Counted from the first letter of the stretch, positions 39,462 through 49,278 are shown. The stretch is 64,000 nucleotides of DNA from DASQZK01 sp963763215 (GCA_963763215.1 CAVXNX010000030.1:62001-126000), one strand, 5' to 3'. Numbers and translations are program-made. Notes: generated by a model from the letters alone, not told the origin.

Positions 39462-41382
39462 ATGGCACAAGATTCAAACGGCTCCTACCTGCCAGATCCC
39501 TCGTTATTCAAGAACTCCTACATTTCTTCGCTCGAACAGTACCAGGAACTTTACAAGGAAAGTGTAACCGATTGCCGGAATTTCTGGGAGAAGCAGGCAC
39601 ACGAGCTTCTGAGCTGGGAACATGATTTCAGTTTTGTCAGCGACAGCGATTTCAAGGAAGGACTGATCTCCTGGTTTCTCGGTGGAAGGCTCAATGCCTG
39701 TGAAAACTGTGTGGACCGGCATGTCAAGCGCAAGGGCGACCAGGTGGCGATCATCTGGGAACCCGATGAACCGGGGAATGAACAACGGATCACCTACCGT
39801 CAGCTCCAGCGTAACGTGTCACGGATGGCGAATGTGCTGACGGCACAACGGTATCCGGAAAGGGGACCGGGTCGCCCTGTACATGCCGATGATTCCGGAA
39901 GCGGTGTATGCGATGCTGGCCTGCACCAGGATCGGTGCGGTGCATTCGGTCGTTTTTGCCGGTTTCAGCGCGGAATCACTCCGCGACCGGATCAATGATG
40001 CCCGTTGCAAAGCAGTGATCACGGCCGATGAAGGCGTGCGGGGCAAAAAGATCATCCCACTTAAAAGAACCGTTGATGAAGCCACGATGGCCTGTCCCAC
40101 CGTGGAACATGTCTTTATCGCCAAACGAACCGGCGGGAAGATCCCGTTTTTCCCTCCCCGGGATATCTGGCTCGATGAAGCCATGGAGTCGGAACGTCCA
40201 TACTGCCCCATTGAGCCCATGGATTCGGAAGACACCCTCTTCCTTCTTTATACTTCGGGAAGCACCGGCAAGCCGAAAGGCGTATCACATACCACTGCCG
40301 GCTATCTCTTATTTGCGGCCCTGACCCATAAATATGTCTTCGATTACCACGACGGTGAGGTCTTTGCCTGTGTGGCCGACATTGGCTGGATCACCGGTCA
40401 TTCATACGTTGTTTACGGCCCCTTGCTGAACGGGGCCACGACGGTCCTTTTTGAGAGCGTTCCGAATTATCCCGATGCAGGGAGATACTGGGAAATGGTG
40501 GAGCGGTTGAAAATCAACCAGTTTTACACGGCACCCACGGCCATCCGGGCCATCCAGCGTGAGGGGAACGAGTACGTGAAGAAGTACGACCGGTCCAGCC
40601 TCCGCATACTCGGCACCGTGGGCGAACCCATCAATCCCGATACCTGGAAATGGTATTACGATGTCGTCGGGGAGGGGAGATGCTCCATTGTGGATACCTG
40701 GTGGCAGACGGAAACAGGCGGGATCCTCATCAGTCCCCTGCCCGGGGCCACGCCGGAAAAGCCGGGTTCGGCCACCCTGCCGTTCTTTGGAATTGAACCG
40801 GTGCTCCTGTCGCCCGAAGGTGAGGAACTGGAGGGCAACGGCGTTTCAGGACTGCTCGCCATCAAGAAGCCATGGCCTTCAATGGCCCGGACGATCCAGG
40901 GCGACCATAAACGCTTCTACCAGACCTATCTTGAGCCCTACAAAGGGTACTACCTCACCGGCGACGGCGCCATACGGGATAAAGAAGGCTACTACTGGAT
41001 CACGGGACGCGTCGATGATGTGATGAACGTGTCCGGTCACCGGATCGGTTCGGCCGAAGTGGAAAGTGCCCTCGTCGCCCATCCGTTCTGCTCGGAAGCT
41101 GCCGTGGTTGGATATCCGCATGAGATTAAGGGAGAAGGTATTTTCGCTTATGTCATCCTTCATGAAGATTCCGAACTGGAAGACGGCCTTGTGGGTGAAC
41201 TGCGGAACGAGGTCAGGCGGCACATCGGGGCCTTTGCCACTCCCGACAGGATCCTGATCGCTCCCGCCCTGCCCAAGACGCGTTCGGGAAAGATCATGCG
41301 CCGGATCCTCCGGAAGATCGCGGCCAACCAGGTTGCAGATCTCGGGGACATATCGACCCTGGCCGATCCGATCAGTGGTTGA
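39462..41382 (+). CDS. acs: Acetyl-CoA synthetase, frameshifted
   Basis: About 640 residues when joined. It makes acetyl-CoA from acetate, ATP and CoA through acetyl-AMP. The N-terminal ACS cap region (QYQELYKESVTDCRNFWEKQ) is followed by the P-loop YTSGSTGKPKGV, GWITGHSYVVYGPL, the acetate/AMP region VDTWWQTETGG, the hinge YYWITGRVDDVMNVSGHRI, and the acetyl-lysine site PKTRSGKIMRR. A single indel near 39848 shifts the frame: NVLTAQ is followed in the next frame by NGIRKGDRVALYMPMIPEA, which is the expected sequence. All catalytic motifs are intact, so I treat it as functional. Monocistronic, between two terminators or convergent genes. Confidence 0.93.
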
Positions 41383-41450
41383 CAAGCTCATCGAGCTGAG
41401 AGCTAAACTCGAAAAAAGCGGGGAAATAGCCTGAGGGTTCATTCTTCTGA

Positions 41451-42106
41451 TCAGGAGCGGCCTTCCCATTCGTCGAAGAAACGGCGGAGAAATTCCTCCA
41501 TGAAAGCGTGCCGCTCCCCGGCAATCCTTCGTCCTTCCTGTGTGTTCATCCGGTCTTTGAGGAGGAGGAGTTTTTCGTAGAAATGATTGATGGTGGGAGC
41601 ATCACTCCCGTAGTATTCTGCGGCATTTTGATAGGTCCGCGGGAGGAATTTCCGGATCGTAGATCCTTCGGTTCCGGTATCCTCCGTAATTGAAGGTGCG
41701 GGCAATACCGATCGCCCCAATCGCATCGAGCCTGTCGGCATCCTGGACAACCATCAGTTCGGGCGACTTTTGCAGATCATCATCTGTGCCGCCCTTGAAT
41801 GAGATGTGCCGGATGATATCCAGCACCGCTGAGATGACGTCCGGCATCTGCCCCCTTTTCTTCGAGAAATTCCCGGGCGACAGCCAGTCCTTTCTCTTCC
41901 GACCCTCCGTGGAATTTGGCATCGGCGATATCATGCAGCAGGGCTCCGAGCTCACAGATCAGCGGGTCGGCTTTTTCGGTCTGCAAAAGGAGCCTGGTAT
42001 TATTCCGGACACGGTGAATATGCCACCAGTCGTGGCCGCCTTCTGCCTTGTCCAGCTGTTGGCGGACAAAGTTTTCGGTTTCGCGGATGAGCGCATTGTC
42101 ATTCAT
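41451..42106 (-). CDS. HD-domain metal-dependent phosphohydrolase, frameshifted
   Basis: About 215 residues when joined. The start (MNDNALIRETENFVRQQLDK) is followed by GHDWWHIHRV and LLHDIADAKFHGG, the paired His/His-Asp metal motif of the YedJ/YpgQ-type HD hydrolases, and later QDADRLDAIGAIGIARTF, the conserved last Asp. Two breaks are needed: near 41855 (REFLEEKGAD; then DVISAVLDIIRHISF) and near 41660 (RIYDPEIPP; then the frame with YQNAAEYYGSDAPTINHFYE). Family members act on nucleotides or similar phosphorylated metabolites. It begins 47 bp after rnfA on the same strand and may be read through from the rnf operon. Confidence 0.82.
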
Positions 42107-42153
42107 CGAATGAAATTTGAAGCAAAGATAGGCGATTAGTCTCCCTTCTCAGC

Positions 42154-42732
42154 CTACATCTTTACGATCCCGGCAAAACCCATGAAAGCCAGGGCCAGCA
42201 AGCCGGCCGTGATGAAGGCGATGGGCACACCCCGCATGGGTTTGGGGATGTTCAGGAGCTCGAGCTGTTCACGGATGGCCGAGAAAAGGATCAGGGCCAG
42301 ACCGAAGCCGAGGGCATTGCCGGCGGAAAAGAAAACACTTTCGATGAGGTTATTGTCTTTCTGGATCGTGAGGACGGCAACGCCGAGAACGGCGCAGTTC
42401 GTGGTGATCAGGGGAAGGAAGATCCCCAGGGCCTGGTACAGCGAGGGACTGACTTTTTTGAGGATGATCTCCACCAGCTGGACCAGGGCGGCGATGACCA
42501 GGATAAAGGTGATGGTCCTGGCAAATTCGATGCCGATGGGAACCAGCAGGTAGGTGTACAGCAGGTAGGTCATCGTTGTGGCGATCACCATGACGAACGT
42601 TACGGCACCCGTCATCCCCAGAGCGGTCTGCACCTTGTTTGACACCCCCATGAACGGGCAGATGCCAAGGAACTGGGTCAGGACGATGTTGCTGACAAAG
42701 ACGGTCGATATGAGGATAAGTATATATTCCAT
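42154..42732 (-). CDS. rnfA: Electron transport complex subunit RnfA
   Basis: 192 residues, six transmembrane helices. Starts MEYILILISTVFVSNIVLTQ and FLGICPFMGV, with the conserved Cys-containing half-helices (FLGICPF and ITTNCAVLG) that in Rnf/Nqr complexes hold a membrane-embedded iron-sulfur site with RnfE. RnfA is the last rnf gene of this operon (order B-C-D-G-E-A) and lies 14 bp after rnfE. Length and sequence are typical; frame intact. Confidence 0.96.
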   Translation of the reverse strand: MEYILILISTVFVSNIVLTQFLGICPFMGVSNKVQTALGMTGAVTFVMVIATTMTYLLYTYLLVPIGIEFARTITFILVIAALVQLVEIILKKVSPSLYQALGIFLPLITTNCAVLGVAVLTIQKDNNLIESVFFSAGNALGFGLALILFSAIREQLELLNIPKPMRGVPIAFITAGLLALAFMGFAGIVKM

Positions 42733-42746
42733 GGTCGGCGACAGGT

Positions 42747-43334
42747 TTAATAAATGCGTTTTTTGAGTTTATGCATCAGCATGATCAGGTAGCCCAGAGC
42801 AAGGAAAGCGCCCGGAGGCAGGATGAAAAGCAGCATACCATCGCCGCTGATGAATTTATGTCCGAAAAGCGATCCGTTGCCGAGGAGTTCCCGCACGCTG
42901 CCAAGGATCGTCAGGGCAAGGGCAAAACCAAGTCCCATGCCCAGACCGTCGATGATGGAGCTGAAGAAGGTGTTTTTTGAGGCGAAAGCTTCGGCGCGGC
43001 CCAGGACGATGCAGTTCACCACGATCAGTGGGATAAACAGACCGAGTGCCTTGTAAAGATCGGGGAGAAACCCTTTCATCACCAGCTCGACCACAGTGAC
43101 AAAGGTGGCGATGATCACGATGAACGCCGGGATCCTGACTTTGTCGGGCACACCGTTTTTGACCAGTGAGACAACGAGGTTGGACATGGTCAGGACAAAG
43201 GTTGTGGCCAGGCCCATACCCAGGCCGTTGACGGCCGAGGTGCTCACCCCAAGGGTGGGGCAGAGTCCAAGGAACAACACGAAGACGGCATTTTCCTTGA
43301 GAAAGCCTTTACTGAAATTCTGCCATTGATTCAT
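42747..43334 (-). CDS. rnfE: Electron transport complex subunit RnfE
   Basis: 195 residues, six transmembrane helices, homologous to RnfA but inverted in the membrane. Key parts are ENAVFVLFLGLCPTLGVST and GLFIPLIVVNCIVLGRAEA, again with the paired Cys half-helices. It forms the membrane core with RnfA and D. It starts 5 bp after rnfG ends, showing tight cotranscription. Confidence 0.96.
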   Translation of the reverse strand: MNQWQNFSKGFLKENAVFVLFLGLCPTLGVSTSAVNGLGMGLATTFVLTMSNLVVSLVKNGVPDKVRIPAFIVIIATFVTVVELVMKGFLPDLYKALGLFIPLIVVNCIVLGRAEAFASKNTFFSSIIDGLGMGLGFALALTILGSVRELLGNGSLFGHKFISGDGMLLFILPPGAFLALGYLIMLMHKLKKRIY

Positions 43335-43339
43335 ATCGT

Positions 43340-43936
43340 TCAGTTTTTTTCGTTTTCCAGTTTTCCTTTTTCAGCCATGAATGCATTGTAGGCCCGCTGG
43401 ACCGCATCGCAATAGGCTCGCGAGGAGATGGTTGAGGCGGTGATCGCATCAACATCACCCTGGTCCTTCTTTACCTGGAGCTTAAAATCGGCCGGATTCT
43501 TGCCTTCAAACTGCACTTCGAAATCCGATTTGGCGCGTTCGATTTTCTGTCCCAGTCCCGGGGTTTCCTGGTGGGAAAGGACTTTGATATTGGTAATGGT
43601 TCCGTCCATTTTGAAGCCGACCATGAGGGTGATCAGACCGCTGAATCCTTTGTTGGTATAGGTTTCAACGGCGACTCCGGTCAGCTTCCCGTCGGTCCTG
43701 GCCGGGTAAAAGGTCAGGCTGTCTTTGTCGGCAGCGACTTTGAAACGCTCCTGGTAAGGATTGTTGGTGAATTCCGGGATAACCGCCTTGATGGCTTCAT
43801 TTTTCTTCACGATCTCAACCCTGGCGATCGGCTCCTTGGTGAATTCATAAGCAAATCCAAGGGTTGCTGAGGCGATGAAGGTGACCAGGAAAAGGGTCAT
43901 CACCATATTTTTGAAGCTCGATTCTTTCTTAGCCAT
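43340..43936 (-). CDS. rnfG: Electron transport complex subunit RnfG (covalent FMN carrier)
   Basis: 198 residues. One N-terminal membrane helix (MVMTLFLVTFIASATLGFAY) anchors an FMN-binding domain. The flavinylation site is DAITASTISSRAYCDAV near the C-terminus; the more common form is SGATxS/T, so here Ala replaces Gly, though the acceptor Thr and the flanking hydroxyl residues are kept. LSHQETPGLGQKI is the other hallmark. It passes electrons between the membrane subunits. Its start overlaps rnfD by 8 bp. An ApbE-type flavin transferase is needed and is not encoded in this window. Confidence 0.95.
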   Translation of the reverse strand: MAKKESSFKNMVMTLFLVTFIASATLGFAYEFTKEPIARVEIVKKNEAIKAVIPEFTNNPYQERFKVAADKDSLTFYPARTDGKLTGVAVETYTNKGFSGLITLMVGFKMDGTITNIKVLSHQETPGLGQKIERAKSDFEVQFEGKNPADFKLQVKKDQGDVDAITASTISSRAYCDAVQRAYNAFMAEKGKLENEKN

Positions 43937-44922
43937 TTTTTACCTCCCCAAAACGTTTTGGTTTGAAATACTTATTGATGAGCGGGGTAAAGCCGTTTCC
44001 CAGGAGGATGGCGAACTGAACACCTTCAGGGTACGACCCGAAAACCCTGATCAGGACGGTCAGGATGCCGATGCCCACACCATAGACCAGCATGCCTTTC
44101 TTCGACATGGGTGATGTCACGTAATCCGTGGCCATGAAGATGGCTCCCAGCATCAGCCCACCCGTGAGCAGGTGAAACAACGGGTTGGCAAAACGCTGAT
44201 CATTCGCCAGCCAGAGAATGCCGGTGAACACGGCAACTGTCAGCAGGATGCTGACCGGGATGTGCCATGAGATGATCTTCTTCCAGAGCATATAGAGAAA
44301 TCCGAGCAGGAGGGCAAGGGCGGCAACTTCACCGGCCGATCCTTCCATTTTTCCGAGGAACATATCGAGGTAGGAGGGCATTTTGCTCATCACCTCGGCG
44401 AGTGGGGTATGTGCTGCCGAGCTTTCATTCAGCATGCTGAGGGGGGTGGCTCCCGTGGTGGCATCCATATAGCTGAACCACTGTCCGGGTTTGGGATAGG
44501 AGGTCATCGCTGCCGGGAAGGAAACAAACAGGAAGACCCTTCCGACGATGGCCGGATTGAACGGATTATTGCCGAGTCCCCCGTAGGTCATTTTGCCAAC
44601 GCCGATGGCCACCAGCGCACCGATGATGACGATCCAGAACGGCAGGTTGGCCGGCAGGCAGAAGGCCAGCAGAAGGCCGGTGAGCGCTGCCGAACCATCG
44701 AGGTGCATGGGCTTTCTGACCGAGGATGTAGGTCGCGATCAGGTATTCGAAAAGGATGCATGAAAGCACCGAGGTAGCCGTAATGATGATCATCCCGAGG
44801 CCGAAATAGAACACCGAGACCGCCAGGGCAGGCAACAGGGCAAAGATCACCCCGTACATCAGCTTCGGAACAGAATCGCGCGTCTGAACGTGGGGTGAGG
44901 GTGAGACAGTAAGAATTTTCAT
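43929..44922 (-). CDS. rnfD: Electron transport complex subunit RnfD, frameshifted
   Basis: About 330 residues when joined, about ten transmembrane helices. The start is MKILTVSPSPHVQTRDSVPK (ATG at 44922), the usual RnfD leader. The covalent FMN site is ATTGATPLSML, and the C-terminal GVQFAILLGNGFTPLINKYF is typical. An indel near 44709 breaks the frame: IATYILGQKA continues in the second frame as MHLDGSAALTGLLLAFCLP. RnfD carries the second covalent FMN and contributes to the ion path. It lies 26 bp after rnfC and overlaps rnfG. Confidence 0.92.
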
Positions 44923-44948
44923 ATCAGTGTATCTGAACCATTTGTGCA

Positions 44949-46284
44949 TTAATTGTTTTTCCGGGCTCTGAGCATAGCGCCAACCCGGGCCTTGCCGAGA
45001 CGGACATAATCGAGCAGGGGCCGGTTTGAAGGGCAGATGTAGCTGCAGGATCCGCATTCGATGCAATCCATGGTCCGTTCAGCCTCCATCTGTTCCCATT
45101 TACCGCGTTCCGAAAGACTCATCAGAAGATAAGGTTCCAGGCCCATGGGGCAGGCAGTGACGCACCGGGTACAGCGGATGCAGTTGCGGACCTCCTTCCG
45201 GTGAGCTTCGTTGTCGGGAACGATCAGGATGCCCGAACTGCCTTTCATCACCGGGACATCCGGATTGCTGAGGGCTTTGCCCATCATCGGCCCCCCATTG
45301 ATGATCTTTGCCCGTATCGTCCGGAATGCCGCCGGCAGCTTCGATCAGGGCGGAAACAGGCGTGCCGATCCGGACGATGAAATTTCCCGGATCCTTCACC
45401 GATTTTCCGGTGACGGTGACGACGCGTTCAATGAGGGGTTTGTTTTTCTGAACAGCCTCATATGCCGCATAAATACTTCCCACATTAAAAGCCACGACGC
45501 CCACATCGATGGGCAGTCCGCCCTTGGGAACCTCCCGGCCCAGCAGGGCCTGGATCAGCTGCTTTTCCCCTCCCTGGGGATACTTCACCTGGAGGGCGGT
45601 CACGCTGATGCCTTCCTCATTCGAGGCCAGGTTCGAAAGACGGGCAATGGCATCGGGCTTGTTATTCTCAATGCCGATGATGGCTTTCTTCACCTTCAAT
45701 GCTTTCATCATGATCCGGATGCCCACCATCAGTTCTTCACTTTTTTCGAGCATCAGGGCATGGTCGGCGGTGAGGTAGGGCTCGCATTCAACCCCGTTGA
45801 CCACCAGGTATTCTGCCTTTTTCCCGTTGGGTACGGCAAGCTTGACATGGGAAGGAAAGGTGGCGCCCCCGAGACCCACCATCCCGGCGGCAAGGATCTT
45901 TTGCCGGATTTCTTCCGGTGTGAAGGGGATGTCGGTTTTCAATTCTTCTGAACGGTCAATGCCGTCGACCCAATCGTCACCTTCCGTTTTGATCTGGACA
46001 GCCATGCGGCGATAACCCGAGCTGTCGGTGAAGAAGTCGATTTTCTGAACCGTTCCCGATACCGACGAATGGATGTTGGCAGAAACAAAGCCTGCCGATT
46101 CGGCGATCAGCTGACCGGTTTTCACCCTGTCGCCTTTTTTGACCAATACGTTGGCTGGTGCCCCGATATGCTGTGAAACCGGAATGATGACCATTTCCGG
46201 AAGGGGAAGGATCCGGAGACCACTTCCGGCCGAAATTTTATGTTCTTCCGGGTGAACACCGCCTATGGAAAATGTCTTTAACAC
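44949..46284 (-). CDS. rnfC: Electron transport complex subunit RnfC, frameshifted
   Basis: About 444 residues when joined. The N-terminus FSIGGVHPEEHK starts a barrel-sandwich (biotinyl-like) domain; GLGGATFPSHVKL and VNGVECEPYLTADH form the NADH/FMN-binding part, as in complex I NuoF. After the break near 45305 (IPDDTGK; then INGGPMMGKAL) the C-terminal part has two [4Fe-4S] motifs, CIRCTRCVTACP and CIECGSCSYICPS. RnfC is the peripheral NAD(H)-reacting subunit. The out-of-frame tail of the first ORF is an artefact of the shift. Preceded by rnfB (24 bp). Confidence 0.93.
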
Positions 46285-46308
46285 GTTTTTCCTCCTGGCT
46301 TAATTTGA

Positions 46309-47173
46309 TTATGCTTCCTGGATTTCTTCAGCTGCTTCTTTCTTTTCCTTCCGGGGCGGGAAGTTGATCTCGAGGATCGAATTCGTCGGGCACTCGGGAA
46401 CACATTTGCGGCAGAGCCGGCATTTGACCGGATCGATCCAGGCCAGGTTGTTCTCCATGGTGATGGCATCGAACGGACAGACCTTCACGCATTTCCCGCA
46501 ACCGATACAGGCGACCTGGCAGTTTTTGCGGGCCACACCGCCCTTTTCTTCATTGATGCAGCTGACGTAAATTTTGCGGTCTTTCGGGTATTTCTTCCGG
46601 AGCTCGATGATATTCCTGGGACAGGCTTTGACACAGGCGCCACAGGCCGTGCATTTTTCATCGTCCACTTCGGGAAGCCCGGTGACCGGGTTCATATGGA
46701 TGGCATCGAAATCGCACGATTCAACACAATCGCCGCAACCAAGGCAACCGAACGGGCAACCGCCTTCGCCGGCATACAGGCTGTGTGCGACGGCACACGA
46801 CATGGCTCCTTCATAGAGATGTGCTCCTGCTGCGGAATTCGGGTGTGCCGTTGCAGCGGACAACCGCCACCTTGGCATCCTGGGTGACGACCTCGCGGCC
46901 CAGGAGCTCTGCCAGTTTGCTCATGGCCGCATTTCCGCCCACCGGACAGTAAAGATCATTCAGATTATCCGATTTGACGAGCACTTCGGCGAAATTCCGG
47001 CAACCGGCAAACCCGCAGCCGCCGCAGTTTGCCGACGGCAACTCGGCTTCCACCAGGTCAATCCGCGGATCTTCGTAAACCTTGAATTTACTGGCAACGA
47101 AATACAGAATGACTGCCGAAGCGACCCCGATGGTACTCAGAGAAATAATGGTATATAAAACAATGTTACTCAT
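46309..47173 (-). CDS. rnfB: Electron transport complex subunit RnfB, frameshifted
   Basis: About 288 residues when joined. An N-terminal membrane helix is followed by the Fe-S domain CGGCGFAGCRNFAE and YCPVGG, and then four ferredoxin-type CxxCxxCxxxC motifs: CLGCGDCVESC, CTACGACVKAC, CIGCGKCVKVC and CRLCRKCVPEC. RnfB takes electrons from reduced ferredoxin. A break near 46840 separates the N-terminal part (CNGTPEF) from the rest (HLYEGAMSCAVAHSLYAGE). The rich cluster content is normal for Bacteroidota and clostridial RnfB. It begins 1 bp after rseC and is the first rnf gene. Confidence 0.93.
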
Positions 47174-47174
47174 G

Positions 47175-47600
47175 TTAAACGGACTTACTTATAGAAAAAC
47201 CAAAAGTTCGGTTGAGTTTGTCCCGATACAGGTATACTCCTAGGTAATAGGGCACCAGAACGGCCAGCGAAAAGAGTCCGGCCCTCAGCTCGGTAATTCC
47301 TGTGCCGGTGAGGATGATCAGCATCAGCAGGAGCAAAAGGAAGGGATAGACATAGCCGATCAGCACGGCTTTGGCCCCCAGCGAGGCTTTCATGGTCACC
47401 CTGACCTGATCGCCTGTATGGAACGACCCGCCGGTATTGGGCACGACCACCTCCTTGTCCTCCGTATCGGAAGCGGAACACACGCCTTTGGCATGACAGG
47501 CGGCACAGGCTGAAACGGAAGTGAACCTTACCCTGATTCCGTCATCACTGATATGCTCGATCATACCCATATGCTCGATGGCATTTCCGGTCGACATCAT
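47175..47600 (-). CDS. rseC: RseC/MucC-family protein, head of the rnf operon
   Basis: 141 residues. The N-terminal soluble part has the family Cys motif ACAACHAKGVCSAS, and two transmembrane helices follow (VLIGYVYPFLLLLLMLIILT and AGLFSLAVLVPYYLGVYL). In Bacteroidota and proteobacteria RseC-family genes sit with rnf/rsx, and they are linked to reduction of SoxR in enterobacteria. The start could be either of two adjacent ATGs. A -7 box lies about 27 bp upstream. Confidence 0.9.
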   Translation of the reverse strand: MMSTGNAIEHMGMIEHISDDGIRVRFTSVSACAACHAKGVCSASDTEDKEVVVPNTGGSFHTGDQVRVTMKASLGAKAVLIGYVYPFLLLLLMLIILTGTGITELRAGLFSLAVLVPYYLGVYLYRDKLNRTFGFSISKSV

Positions 47601-47626
47601 TTCCTGCTTTTGTTGAAAATCAGGTA

Positions 47627-47634
47627 CAAAATTA
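47627..47634 (-). promoter_or_regulatory. -7 box of the rseC-rnf operon promoter
   Basis: On the minus strand TAATTTTG is a perfect TAnnTTTG box, 27 bp before the rseC start. No TTTG is seen at the right distance, so the -33 element is weak or absent. Confidence 0.5.
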
Positions 47635-47823
47635 TAATTACAGGAAAATTAAAAGTTGCTTTTTGTCATATAAAGGGGTGATAAAAATAATTTAGCATGA
47701 ATTTAAATAAACAATAGCCCTTACGGCAATGCCCGCCTGGAAACTCAGGCAAGTGAAGTAAATGACTCCGAAAACGGTAAATATTCATGCGAGAATGTTT
47801 TTATTTTTTCCATTTCATGACCT

Positions 47824-48116
47824 CAGGGCGGATGGCTGAGAGATCTCTTAGCAACGGCTCCCGTGTCAATGATATGGGAGCCCGCCTACGGTCCATTCTT
47901 CGTCTGCGGAAGAAATATCCTCCACGGGAAAACGTTACTCCCATGTCATAACCTGCCGGCCTAAGATTGAAGCTGCCAGGTGAGGGTTAAGCCGGGCGGT
48001 TCGCCGGATTGGCGTAGGGAGGATGCCGGAAGAATGGAAACGGTGCACCGGTGAAGGCTCACCGGCAGATGCCGGATGGAAGTGAAAGCTTAGGCTCTGC
48101 CCTGTGCGTGTTTTTT
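47824..48116 (+). ncRNA. Candidate structured non-coding RNA of unknown class
   Basis: About 290 nt without a plausible ORF, closed by a 9-bp terminal helix (47824-47832 with 48096-48104, one G-U) and followed by six T residues (48111-48116). Inside are perfect or near-perfect helices: GCTGAGA/TCTTAGC (47835-47841/47846-47852), GGCTCCC/GGGAGCC (47856-47862/47876-47882), TCCATTCTTC/GAAGAATGGA (47892-47901/48029-48038), ATCCTCC/GGAGGAT (47917-47923/48018-48024) and CCGGTGA/TCACCGG (48048-48054/48059-48065). I do not find RNase P, tmRNA, 6S, SRP or a familiar riboswitch core. The T-run favours the plus strand. It sits between the divergent rnf operon and the S1/P1 nuclease gene. Confidence 0.6.
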
Positions 48117-48127
48117 GGAAATATTGT

Positions 48128-48135
48128 TAGCTTTG
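48128..48135 (+). promoter_or_regulatory. -7 promoter box of the S1/P1 nuclease gene
   Basis: TAGCTTTG is a perfect match to TAnnTTTG, 29 bp before the GTG start and just after the T-run of the candidate RNA, so the nuclease gene probably has its own promoter. A TGTG 21 nt upstream is a weak -33 candidate. Confidence 0.55.
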
Positions 48136-48164
48136 AACCTTTTATCAAACGGAAAACTGAAATC

Positions 48165-49278
48165 GTGAAAAAATCGTTTCCCATCATCGCCTCATTGGGC
48201 CTGGTCTCGTTGATCCTCATGAGCTGGGGATATGATGGCCATTACAAGATCAATACCAATGCCGCCCTGTCCTTCAACCCGGAGATGAGCCAATTTGTGG
48301 AATGGACCACGAGGCTTGCCGAACATGCTTCGGATGCCGATAACCGGAAGAGCAATGACGACACCGAAGGACCGAAACATTATATCGATATCGACAGTTA
48401 CCCGGAATTCGTGACTGACGGCCACATATCGCAGACCTGGGATTCCATCGTGGATGAGCACGGCGATGCCTTCGTGATGGACAACGGGATTCTGCCCTGG
48501 GCAACACTTGCCACTTACGACACCCTGAAAAGCTGCTTTGAGCGGAGGGACTGGGATAAGGCCGTCCTTGTGGCTGCCGACCTGGGGCACTATGTAGCCG
48601 ACGGGCATATGCCTCTCCATATCTGCAAGAATTACAACGGTCAGCTGACGGGGAATTCCGGTATCCATTCGCGGTATGAATCGACGATGATCAAGGCCCA
48701 TATCACGGAAATCAACTACCCGGGCAGCGATGTTTCCGTTATCCATGATGTCCGCGGGTATATTTTCAGTTACCTGTATGACACCTACCCGTACGTGGAC
48801 TCCATACTCATTGCCGATAACTATGCCAGGGAAACGGCAGGCGACACCCGGTCCACGAATTACACCAATGCACTTATGGAGCAGGACCAGGGGTTTTACG
48901 GTGAAACTGTTCAGTGAGGCGTCCCACTCACTCGCCGAACTGATCTATTCGGCATGGGTCGAGGCCGGAAGTCCGAAGATGGATGCTGCCGCAGTTTTCC
49001 CCACACTTTCACAACCGGGGATTAACCTTGATCAGAACAGTCCCAATCCTTTCACCAGCGCGACGCGCATCACCTATTCACTCCCCCGGAAGGCCAATAT
49101 TTCTCTTGAGGTCAGGAATCTTGCGGGTAGCACGGTGGCCACCATCGACAAAGGCTTTAAACAGGAAGGGAGTTATCGCGTCGAATGGGTGCCGCAGAAT
49201 CAGCCTGCAGGGGTCTATTACCTGGTCCTCGACACCGGCCGCGAACGCAGGGTGAAAAAGATGATCAAGACGGAATGA
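48165..49278 (+). CDS. Secreted S1/P1-type nuclease with T9SS sorting domain, frameshifted
   Basis: About 371 residues when joined. Start GTG at 48165 (VKKSFPIIASLGLVSLI), a signal peptide that leaves SWGYDGHYKIN; in the zinc-dependent S1/P1 nuclease/phospholipase C fold the mature N-terminal Trp is a metal ligand. Further ligands are likely in EHASDADNRK, GPKHYIDID and DLGHYVADGHMPLH (HxxxD plus His). An indel near 48895 shifts the frame (QGFYGE; then TVKLFSEASHSLAELIYSAW). The C-terminus is a T9SS sorting domain (NSPNPFTSATRITYSLP to VKKMIKTE), an unusual addition to this fold. It should cut single-stranded nucleic acids or phospholipids outside the cell. Confidence 0.82.

Noticed and set aside
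47834..48024. TPP riboswitch, suggested by GGCTGAGAGAT and later GGCGTAGGGAGG
   Set aside because: The two segments are about 170 nt apart and the other thi-box elements are missing. The first segment is explained by a simple hairpin, and no thiamine gene follows.
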